Shown here: positions 1 through 6,822 of the stretch, in pieces
Position numbering within the stretch: position 1 is the first letter of the stretch
Layout: every line of letters begins with the position of its first letter
Origin: JANLWK01 sp031364505
GTDB taxonomy: Bacteria; Eisenbacteria; RBG-16-71-46
Length of the DNA: 7,399 nt
Assembly: GCA_031364505.1 (NCBI GenBank)
Contig: JANLWK010000463.1
Coordinates: 1-7,399 of the forward strand
Direction: 5' to 3'
Notes under the pieces: model-generated
Told to the model about the DNA's origin: nothing
The model's input: only the letters and a program-made list of their open reading frames with translations
The model's database searches: none
Position numbers and translations under genes: made by a program

Positions 1-372
1 CGGCACCTTGAAGTCGTGCTTCCAGATGTGGTGCTCCTCGTCGGCGGGCGTCAGCACCTCGCTCTCGTCGATGAAGTCGACGCCGAGATGCTCGAGGATC
101 TGCGCCTCGACGAAGTGGCCGATCCGGCACTTCGCCATCACCGGAATCGTGACGGCCGCTTCGATCTCCTGGATGAGCCGCGGGTCGGACATGCGGGCCA
201 CTCCGCCCTCGCGCCGGATCCGCGCCGGAATCCGCTCCAGGGCCATCACGGCCGATGCGCCCGCTTCTTCGGCGATCCGGGCCTGATCGGGCGTCATCAC
301 GTCCATGATGACGCCACCCTTGAGCATCTCCGCCAGACCGACCTTGAGACGGAACTGTTCCTGCTGGTTCAC
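1..372 (-). CDS. pdxS: PdxS, pyridoxal 5'-phosphate synthase lyase subunit (C-terminus cut off by window edge)
   Basis: PdxS is the synthase subunit of the DXP-independent vitamin B6 pathway. It condenses ribose 5-phosphate, glyceraldehyde 3-phosphate and ammonia (delivered by the glutaminase PdxT) to PLP in a cytosolic PdxS12-PdxT12 complex. The first 124 residues are visible, less than half of the usual ~290-295, and they match the family almost without gaps: KVGLAEMLKGGVIMDV (10-25), EEAGASAVMALERIPA (35-50), GGVARMSDP (56-64), VMAKCRIGHFVEAQIL (78-93), DESEVLTPADEEHH (102-115). D24 and K81, the latter forming the Schiff base with ribose 5-phosphate in Bacillus subtilis PdxS, fall at identical numbering, which supports the GTG start at 372. 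A good Shine-Dalgarno lies just upstream. It follows the cysteine desulfurase gene after 193 nt. pdxT would be expected beyond the left edge, but this cannot be seen. Confidence 0.97.
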   Translation of the reverse strand, partial: MNQQEQFRLKVGLAEMLKGGVIMDVMTPDQARIAEEAGASAVMALERIPARIRREGGVARMSDPRLIQEIEAAVTIPVMAKCRIGHFVEAQILEHLGVDFIDESEVLTPADEEHHIWKHDFKVP

Positions 373-379
373 CGCACGC

Positions 380-385
380 CCTCCT
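380..385 (-). promoter_or_regulatory. Ribosome binding site of pdxS
   Basis: The minus strand reads AGGAGG at 385-380, 7 nt before the GTG at 372. It fixes the start, because the only nearby ATG (392-390) is out of frame and opens a 7-codon frame (MNEEGVR). That frame closes with a TGA at 371-369, overlapping the GTG start. This is the clearest Shine-Dalgarno in the window. Confidence 0.75.
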
Positions 386-565
386 CGTTCATCCCCGCGC
401 GCCGGACCGGGCGGGTGCGCCGGTCCCCTCCGCGCGAGGCGATTGATGCTCCGATGATCCCCCCGATCCTCCAGGCACTGCAGATCCGGCCGATGCCCTC
501 CGCGGCCGGGGGGCGCGGGAACCGCGCATGACCTCCGGGGCCGCGCTGTGCTTACGGTACAAGGT

Positions 566-1776
<1,211 letters not shown>

Positions 1777-1780
<4 letters not shown>

Positions 1781-2835
1781 GCGGGCTCCGCGGCGAGGAT
1801 CGAGACGCGCTGCGCCAAATGTCCGGCGATGCGCGAGAACGCGCGCGCCTGCTCGGACTCCGGGCGCTCGACCACGATCGGCCGCCCGCCATCACCGGCG
1901 GCGCGCACCTCGGCATCGAGCGGAATCGCGCCGAGGAAGTGGAGCCCCATCTCGCGCGCCCGCGCCTCGGGGTCGCCGGCGCTGAAGATGTCGTGGCGCA
2001 TGCCGCAGCCCGAACACAGGAAATAGCTCATGTTCTCGACCATGCCGAGCACGGGCACCTGCAGCTTGCCGAACATCGACACCGCCTTCATCGCATCCTC
2101 GATCGCCACGGCCGACGGCGTCGTTACGACGACCGCGCCGGCGACGAATGTCTGCTGGACGAGCGACAGCGTCACGTCGCCGGTCCCCGGCGGCAGGTCG
2201 ACGAGCAGGTAGTCCAACTCACCCCAGTCGACGTCGTGGAGGAAACTCTTCACCGCGCCGTGGAGCATGGGCCCGCGCCACACGACGGCCTCGCCCTGGT
2301 CGACGAGCAGCCCCATCGAGATGAACTTGAGTCCCCACGCCTCGACCGGCACGATCTTCCCGTCGCGCTGGGACGGCTGGCGGCGCACGCCCAGCATCCG
2401 CGGCAGGTTCGGGCCATAGATGTCGCCGTCGAGCAACCCCACGCGGGCGCCCGTCGCGGCGAGCGCCACGGCGAGATTGCACGCCACGGTGGACTTGCCC
2501 ACGCCACCCTTGCCGGCGCCGATCGCGAGCACGTTCGCCACGCCCTCGAGCGCCTTGCGGTCGGCGCTCGGATCCTTCGGCTTCCGCACGCGCGAGGTCG
2601 TCTCGATCGTGATCTCGCGCACACCGGGCACCGCCGAGACCGCGCGGCGGCAATCGGCCTCGATCTCGGCCTTGAGCGGGCAGGCGGAGGTCGTCAGCAC
2701 GAGCCGGAACCGGACATTCGCTCCGTCGACGCTCGCGTCCTCGATCATACCCAGGGTCACCAGGTCCCGGTGCAGGTCGGGGTCCTGGACCGTGCCCAAC
2801 GCCCTCATGATGTCCTCGACGCGAGGCGGGCTCAT
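1777..2835 (-). CDS. mrp: Mrp/ApbC family Fe-S cluster carrier ATPase
   Basis: This is a P-loop ATPase of the Mrp/NBP35 (ApbC) family, a cytosolic dimer that binds a [4Fe-4S] cluster and passes it to apo-proteins. The 352-aa product has the standard two-part layout. Residues 5-80 are the MIP18-like (DUF59) domain (VEDIMRALGTVQDPDL, LTTSACPLK with C52). The ATPase domain has the deviant Walker A GKGGVGKST (108-116), switch motifs LLDGDIYGPNLPRML (134-148) and LLVDLPPGTGDV (210-221), and the family CxxC at C274/C277 (YFLCSGCG) that bridges the cluster in the dimer. The ATG at 2835 was chosen because MSPPRVEDIMRALGTVQDPDL aligns with normal Mrp N-termini. The TTG at 2910 would add 25 unconserved residues. 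The start lacks a good Shine-Dalgarno and overlaps the stop of a short upstream frame (TAATG). It overlaps the desulfurase start at its 3' end. Confidence 0.97.
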
Positions 2836-2992
2836 TAGAGTGTTCGGGTCGCGGTCCGCGGCGTACCTCCGTTTGTGTCGCGAAGCGTGTGGTTGGACGG
2901 GCCCAACCAAGCGCCCTGCGCGAGCTTGTGCTCCCGGAGCGTCGTTCGGGGCCTAACTGGCATCAATAAACGACTTGGACGCCAAAAACCAT
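2835..2992 (-). other. Two candidate leader ORFs chained to mrp by stop-start overlaps
   Basis: Frame 1 starts at the ATG at 2992, has 9 codons (MVFGVQVVY) and ends in a TGA at 2965-2963. That stop shares its A with the ATG at 2963-2961 (TGATG). Frame 2 runs 42 codons (start MPVRPRTTLREHKLAQGAWL) to a TAA at 2837-2835, which shares its A with the mrp ATG (TAATG). I recognise no homology in either peptide, and neither start has a strong Shine-Dalgarno. The double overlap is what translational coupling looks like, but in GC-rich DNA it may be chance. Confidence 0.2.
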
Positions 2993-3008
2993 ACGCTTCG
3001 CCACACAA
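2873..3008. repeat. 20-bp inverted repeat enclosing the mrp leader, with internal hairpins
   Basis: The plus-strand arms are TTGTGTCGCGAAGCGTGTGG (2873-2892) and CCATACGCTTCGCCACACAA (2989-3008). They pair at 18 of 20 positions as DNA. A plus-strand RNA would gain one G-U pair, making 19 of 20. Between the arms is a perfect 7-bp hairpin, TGGTTGG (2890-2896) with CCAACCA (2903-2909) and a 6-nt loop; its first 3 nt overlap the left arm. There are also GAGC/GCTC mini-hairpins at about 2922-2940 and a GTCGTT/AACGAC pairing (minus strand) between about 2974-2969 and 2946-2941. It could be a structured 5' leader or small RNA, or two distant operator sites. I do not recognise it as a named riboswitch, 6S RNA or tmRNA. 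Confidence 0.45.
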
Positions 3009-3009
3009 C

Positions 3010-3039
3010 ACACTAGGCTCCCGGCGTCGCGGACGTCAA
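3010..3039 (-). promoter_or_regulatory. mrp: Candidate sigma70-type promoter for mrp
   Basis: The minus strand has TTGACG (3039-3034), 5 of 6 matches to the -35 consensus, then an 18-nt spacer and TAGTGT (3015-3010), 3 of 6 for the -10. Transcription would start near 3003, inside the right arm of the inverted repeat. That leaves a leader of about 165-170 nt before mrp, and only about 11 nt before the first mini-ORF. It is the best promoter-like pair in the 362-nt gap, but the -10 is weak. Confidence 0.35.
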
Positions 3040-3085
3040 CGCGGCGGGACCGCTCCGCCGGGTAGGCTCAAAGACGTTTGGATGA

Positions 3086-3112
3086 CCCCGGGTCGGGGCG
3101 CGGTGCAGCCCC
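3086..3112 (-). terminator. Possible transcription end of the comF-cbiMQO-rarA operon (overlapping hairpins)
   Basis: About 85 nt past the rarA stop the minus strand has GGGGC (3112-3108) able to pair with GCCCC (3099-3095), with inner GC pairs. An alternative hairpin pairs CCCCG (3098-3094) with CGGGG (3090-3086) across a 3-nt loop. The two share 3095-3098 and so exclude each other. Only a short, broken T tract (TCTTT near 3075) follows, so this is not a textbook Rho-independent terminator. It might act as a weak or Rho-aided end or as a 3' stabiliser. Confidence 0.25.
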
Positions 3113-3122
3113 GTTGGCCCCC

Positions 3123-3205
3123 GTCTCAGTCCCCTGCGTCGCCGCCCCGTTCGCCGCCCGTGTCGCCGCCGTCTCAGCCGCCCGTGTCGCCGCCGTCTCA
3201 GCCGC
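3123..3205. repeat. 24-bp tandem repeat starting at the rarA stop codon (about 3.5 copies)
   Basis: Units lie at 3123-3146 (degenerate), 3147-3170 (first 6 nt diverged), 3171-3194, and a partial copy at 3195-3205. Period-24 identity is perfect from 3153 to 3205. A unit starts gtctcagccgcccg and ends tgtcgccgcc on the plus strand. On the minus strand each intact unit contains TGA in the rarA frame: the true stop at 3200-3198, then 3176-3174 and 3128-3126. The encoded read-through heptad would be DGGDTGG. The units are contiguous with no unique spacers, so this is not a CRISPR array. It most likely arose by slippage at the gene end. Confidence 0.85.
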
Positions 3206-4517
3206 TCGGGCGCTCGCGGATCAGCGTCTCCCACGCCCGCATGCGCGCCGCCACGTCGGCCTCGTGGCCATGCTCGCTGGGTTCGTAGAACCGGCGGCCG
3301 GCGAGGGCGTCGGGCAGGTGCTGCTGGTCGGCGATGCCGCCCGCCTCGTCGTGCGCGTAGCGGTAGCCCGCCCCGTAGCCGAGCCCCTTCATCAATCGCG
3401 TCGGCGCGTTCAGGATGACCTTGGGCGGCGGCAGGCTGCCGCTCGTTTCGACCTCCTCCATCGCGCGGCCGAACCCGCGATAGACCGCGTTGCTCTTGGG
3501 CGCCGTCGCGAGATACACACAGCACTGGGCGATCGCCAGCTCCCCCTCCGGCGAGCCGAGTTGGTGGTACGCCTGGAATGCGGCGACGGCGAGCGGCAGG
3601 GCGTGTGGATCGGCGTTGCCGACGTCCTCGCTCGCGAACCGCACGAGCCGGCGCGCGATGTAGAGCGGCTCCTCGCCGGCCGCGAGCATCCGCGCGAGCC
3701 AGTAGAGGCCGGCGTGCGGATCGGAATCCCGCAGCGACTTGTGCAGCGCCGAGATCAGGTTGAAGTGCTCGTCGCCGGCGCGGTCGTAGCGCAGGTGCCG
3801 GTGCGCCACGGCCTGCCGAACGTCCTCGACGGTGATCGGTCGGCCGGCGGCCGCCGAGGCGGCGATCTCGAGCGTGTTGAGCGCCCGCCGCGCGTCGCCG
3901 TCCGCGTTCTCGGCGAGCAGGTCGAGGGCGGCGGGCTCGGCCGTCGCCGGTTGCGGCAGACCGTGTTCGCGGTCACCCATCGCCCGCTCGAGCAAAGTGC
4001 GCAGGTCGGCGGGCGCCAGCTCCTTGAGCACGACGACGCGCGAGCGCGACAGCAGCGCGGAATTGACCTCGAACGACGGATTCTCCGTCGTGGCGCCGAT
4101 GAGGACGATGTCGCCGCGCTCGACGTACGACAGGAACGCGTCCTGCTGCGCCCGGTTGAAGCGGTGGATCTCGTCGACGAACAGGATCGTCGACCGGCCG
4201 CTCTTCTTCCGCTCGAGGGCGGCGCGCTGCATCGTCTCCTTCACTTCCTTGACGCCCGACGTCACCGCGCTGTACGCGACGAACGGGGCGCCCGCGGTGC
4301 TCGCGAGCAGGCGCGCGATGGTCGTCTTCCCCGTGCCGGGCGGTCCCCACAGGATCAGCGACGAGAGGTGCTTGCCCTCGCGCATCAGCGCGAGCGGCGA
4401 GCCGGGCGCGAGCAGCTCCGCCTGGCCGACCAGCTCCTCGAAGCGGCGCGGCCGCATGCGATCGGCGAGCGGCACCGATCCCTGTGCGGGCGCGGCCCCG
4501 AACAGGTCGCCCGTCAT
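3198..4517 (-). CDS. rarA: Replication-associated recombination protein A (RarA/MgsA family AAA+ ATPase)
   Basis: RarA is a clamp-loader-like AAA+ ATPase (MgsA/WRNIP1 family) that acts at stalled replication forks and single-strand/double-strand DNA junctions. The 439 aa match the usual ~440-447. Features in order are the N-terminal PLADRMRPRRFEELVGQ (16-32), Walker A GPPGTGKT (58-65), Walker B LFVDEIHRFN (112-121), sensor 1 GATTENPSF (141-149), and sensor 2 GDARRALN (207-214). The C-terminal tetramerisation region then has YWLARMLAAGEEPLYIARRL (272-291), ASEDVGNADP (295-304) and MKGLGYGAGYRYAHD (376-390). The ATG at 4517 overlaps the cbiO stop by 4 nt (ATGA), suggesting coupled translation as the last gene of the operon. 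The reading frame ends exactly at the inner edge of a 24-bp tandem repeat. The symbol rests on clear family motifs, and the placement behind a metal transporter is unusual. Confidence 0.97.
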   Translation of the reverse strand: MTGDLFGAAPAQGSVPLADRMRPRRFEELVGQAELLAPGSPLALMREGKHLSSLILWGPPGTGKTTIARLLASTAGAPFVAYSAVTSGVKEVKETMQRAALERKKSGRSTILFVDEIHRFNRAQQDAFLSYVERGDIVLIGATTENPSFEVNSALLSRSRVVVLKELAPADLRTLLERAMGDREHGLPQPATAEPAALDLLAENADGDARRALNTLEIAASAAAGRPITVEDVRQAVAHRHLRYDRAGDEHFNLISALHKSLRDSDPHAGLYWLARMLAAGEEPLYIARRLVRFASEDVGNADPHALPLAVAAFQAYHQLGSPEGELAIAQCCVYLATAPKSNAVYRGFGRAMEEVETSGSLPPPKVILNAPTRLMKGLGYGAGYRYAHDEAGGIADQQHLPDALAGRRFYEPSEHGHEADVAARMRAWETLIRERPSG

Positions 4518-5431
4518 ACCGACTTCGCGGGCTGCTGAGGCGGCGGATCCCCGGACGGCGCCGCGCGCGCGGGCGTCACCGCCTGCTTCGCGGACGCGGC
4601 GTCCAGCCGCGCGGCGAGCAGCGCGGCCGCGCGCTCGAGGTCCAGCGGATGCCCGAGGTCGTGTCCGTGCTCGGCGAGGCGCTGGAACAGCTCGGACAGC
4701 ACCGGCGGCTCGATGTTGCTGCGCCGCAGCAGGCCGGGATCGCTGAACACGGTCTCGGGCGTGCCGCGCGCGACGATTTCGCCGCCGCGCAGCAGCACGA
4801 ACACCTGGTCCGCCATCGCGGGCACGACGTTCACGTCGTGCGTCGCCATCACGAGGGTCACGCCGCGCTCAGCGTGGAGCCGGTTGAGCAAGCCGCACAG
4901 GTCGGTCCGCGACGCGGGGTCCAGTCCCTCGAACGGCTCGTCGAGCACGAGCAACTCGGGGCCGAGCGCGAGCGCTCCCGCGAGCGCCACCTTGCGGCGC
5001 TCGCCACCCGACAGGTGGTGACACACCTTGTGCTCCAGGTGCGCGATGCCGACCCAGTCGAGCGCCACGCGGACCATGCGCTCGACCTCCGCCTCGGAGT
5101 GGCCGTAATTGCGCGGCGAGTAGGAGACGTCGTCCCACACCGTCGGGGCGATGATCTGGTCCTCGACGTTCTGGAGCAGCACGCCCACGCGCTCGCGGAT
5201 CGCCGCGAAGTCACGCGCCGGGTTCACGCCCAGCACCGACACCTCTCCCTCCTGCGGCTCGAGCAGGCCGAGGATGTGGTAGAGCAGCGTCGACTTGCCG
5301 CAGCCGTTGGGGCCGAGGATCACCGCGCGCGTGCCGCGCTCGACGACGAAGTCGAGACCGCACAGGTGGACCTGCGTGCGGTCGGCGTAGGTGTGCCGCA
5401 CGCACGAGACGCGAACGATCGCCTCGCTCAT
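4514..5431 (-). CDS. cbiO: CbiO-like ECF transporter ATPase (cobalt/nickel import)
   Basis: This is the ABC ATPase (A component) of a group I energy-coupling-factor importer. It probably works as a homodimer on the cytosolic side of CbiQ and powers Co2+ or Ni2+ uptake. The 305-aa product shows Walker A GPNGCGKST (40-48), a Q-loop LLQNVEDQIIAPTVWDDV (85-102) of the form typical for CbiO and EcfA, signature LSGGERRK (140-147), Walker B LLVLDEP (160-166), D-loop GLD (169-171) and H-loop ATHD with H198. Residues 280-305 are a Pro/Ala/Gln tail with no known motif. The ATG at 5431 was chosen because the conserved domain starts there and it overlaps the cbiQ stop by 4 nt. The open frame runs further upstream (to 6094), but only as a shadow of cbiQ. 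The 3' end overlaps rarA by 4 nt. Only one ATPase gene is present. Confidence 0.95.
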   Translation of the reverse strand: MSEAIVRVSCVRHTYADRTQVHLCGLDFVVERGTRAVILGPNGCGKSTLLYHILGLLEPQEGEVSVLGVNPARDFAAIRERVGVLLQNVEDQIIAPTVWDDVSYSPRNYGHSEAEVERMVRVALDWVGIAHLEHKVCHHLSGGERRKVALAGALALGPELLVLDEPFEGLDPASRTDLCGLLNRLHAERGVTLVMATHDVNVVPAMADQVFVLLRGGEIVARGTPETVFSDPGLLRRSNIEPPVLSELFQRLAEHGHDLGHPLDLERAAALLAARLDAASAKQAVTPARAAPSGDPPPQQPAKSV

Positions 5432-6147
5432 CGGAAGCCGCCCAGCGCCAGCGTGAGCAGCAGAGCCGCCGCCGCGCATCCGGCGACCCACACGTCGCCG
5501 GTGCCGGTCTCGGCGTAGTGACGGCAGCCGCATACGCGGCCGGAGTGGCCGCGCAGCAGCATCGCGGCGTACATCCGTTCGCTGCGACCGAAGCTGTGGA
5601 GCACGAGCGTCCCGACCGAATCGCCGGAGGCCTGGACCCGCCGCCGCCACCCGCCGCCGATACCGCCGCGGAGCCGGAGCGCGCGCGTCAGCCGCTCGGT
5701 GCGCGCGATCAGCTCGAACAGCGCGCGGTAGGTCATGAACAGCCCGTCGGCGATGCGCGACGGCAGCACGCGCGAAATCGGCGCGAACAGGTCCGGGTAC
5801 GGCGTCGTCGCGACCAGCCACGCGGCGCTGAGGCACGCGGTCGTCGGCCGGAGCACGAGCAGGAGCGGCGTGGCAAGCGTGCCGTCCCAGCGCGCGACCG
5901 CGAACACCGCGGTGAACACCAGCGGGTAGCCGAGCATCGCCGCCGTGACGCGAAGCGGCAGTCGGCTCGTGAGCGCGAGCGTCCAGGCGAGCAGGTGCAG
6001 CGAGACGAGCAGCGGCAGCGAGCCCGTGAACACGGCGAGCAGCACGAGCAGGGCGGCGAGCCCGAGCTTGCCGAGGGCGCTCGCGCGGTGCCACACGGTG
6101 CCGCCCGAGGCCGCCGCCAGGTCGACGCGTCCGATGACGTCGAGCAT
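5428..6147 (-). CDS. cbiQ: CbiQ-like ECF transporter transmembrane coupling protein (T component)
   Basis: The T component is an inner-membrane protein that couples ATP hydrolysis by CbiO to the substrate-binding CbiM. The 239-aa product has hydrophobic segments at about 26-43, 44-60, 67-86, 91-115 and 218-238. A cytosolic part between them carries the two coupling helices, ending in ALRLRG (156-161) and AMLLRG (195-200), the paired Ala-Arg-Gly type motifs of EcfT/CbiQ. RSERMYAAMLLRGHSG (188-203) is especially characteristic. The ATG at 6147 lies 4 nt after the cbiM stop, with a G-rich stretch (GGGGGG) about 8 nt upstream as likely ribosome site. The Cys/His cluster VCGCRH (205-210) just before the last membrane segment is not a family hallmark I know. 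Metal specificity cannot be read from this protein. Confidence 0.93.
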   Translation of the reverse strand: MLDVIGRVDLAAASGGTVWHRASALGKLGLAALLVLLAVFTGSLPLLVSLHLLAWTLALTSRLPLRVTAAMLGYPLVFTAVFAVARWDGTLATPLLLVLRPTTACLSAAWLVATTPYPDLFAPISRVLPSRIADGLFMTYRALFELIARTERLTRALRLRGGIGGGWRRRVQASGDSVGTLVLHSFGRSERMYAAMLLRGHSGRVCGCRHYAETGTGDVWVAGCAAAALLLTLALGGFR

Positions 6148-6151
6148 CGCG

Positions 6152-6820
6152 TCAGCCCCCCGCCGGACGTGCCGCGGCGGCCGGCACGCCCACCGCGCCG
6201 AACAACTCGGGCTTGACGCGCGCGAGGAACCGGCCCACGGCGAGCGCCACGAGGGTCTCGACGATCACGCCGCCGACCCACACCGCGGCCGCCACGCCGC
6301 CCGCCCAGCCGAGTGCGGCGCGACCGGCCGGGGACTCGCGTAGCGCCATCAGCATCACGACCGCCCACAGCGCGCCCGCCGCGGCCTGGCTCACCGCAGC
6401 GGCGATCGCGAGGGCGGCGGCGACTCCCGCGCGCGGGACGGCGAGGCGGAACACCGGCCGCGCGACGGCCGCGCCGGCGCCGAGCAGCAGCGCGTTCAGC
6501 CCGACCACGGTGAATCCGCCGTGACCGGCGAACGCCAGGATCGAGGCGACGATGAACAGCACTTCGAACGACGCCGTCGCGCCGAGCAGGACGCCCACGG
6601 GCCCGAGCAGGCTCAGATGGTACTCGAACGGGCCGACGGGAATCGCGAGCGTCATCGCGGCGAGCACGAGCGCGCCGATCGAGCCGCGAATGGCGATGTC
6701 GCGCGGACTGGCACCGCGCTCGATCACGCCCGCGACCACGAGGATCACGAACGCCGCGGCCCATGCCGAGCCCCACAGCGGCCACGGCAGCACGCCGTCG
6801 GGAATGTGGAGGTGCGACAT
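6152..6820 (-). CDS. cbiM: CbiM-like ECF transporter substrate-binding membrane protein (Co2+/Ni2+)
   Basis: CbiM/NikM is the membrane S component that binds Co2+ or Ni2+. This 222-aa protein is mostly hydrophobic and has the family signatures: N-terminal HIPDGVLP (5-12), a histidine after the second membrane region (H68 in GPFEYHLSLLGP, matching the conserved metal ligand region), GHGGFTVVGLNALLLG (99-114) and a C-terminal ETLVALAVGRFLARVKPEL (188-206). Known members start Met-His-Ile, with the free N-terminus and His2 as metal ligands. Here the protein reads MSHLHIPDG, three residues longer, and no alternative start codon (ATG, GTG or TTG) gives the short form. The ATG at 6820 lies 2 nt after the comF stop. 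No cbiN gene, nor any fused N-like domain, follows. Whether the metal is cobalt or nickel is open. Confidence 0.92.
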   Translation of the reverse strand: MSHLHIPDGVLPWPLWGSAWAAAFVILVVAGVIERGASPRDIAIRGSIGALVLAAMTLAIPVGPFEYHLSLLGPVGVLLGATASFEVLFIVASILAFAGHGGFTVVGLNALLLGAGAAVARPVFRLAVPRAGVAAALAIAAAVSQAAAGALWAVVMLMALRESPAGRAALGWAGGVAAAVWVGGVIVETLVALAVGRFLARVKPELFGAVGVPAAAARPAGG

Positions 6821-6822
6821 GG

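Noticed and set aside
389..529. 46-codon minus-strand frame from the ATG at 529 upstream of pdxS
   Set aside because: It encodes a Gly/Ser/Arg/Pro low-complexity peptide, its GGAGG lies only 2 nt from the ATG, and there is no sign of conservation.
2836..2910. TTG start at 2910 giving a 25-residue longer Mrp
   Set aside because: The extra residues match nothing in the family, whereas the ATG at 2835 gives a normal N-terminus.
2940..3015. tmRNA-like look of the plus strand (AATAAACGAC followed by a frame starting AKN)
   Set aside because: The frame does not end in a normal tag such as YALAA, no tRNA-like half with GGTTCGA and CCA was found, and no conserved 5' end is present.
3123..3205. CRISPR array
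   Set aside because: The 24-bp units are directly contiguous with no unique spacers, and no cas genes are present.
5432..6094. Extension of the cbiO frame upstream to 6094
   Set aside because: This part is Arg/Ala-rich shadow translation of cbiQ; the ATPase fold begins at the ATG at 5431.
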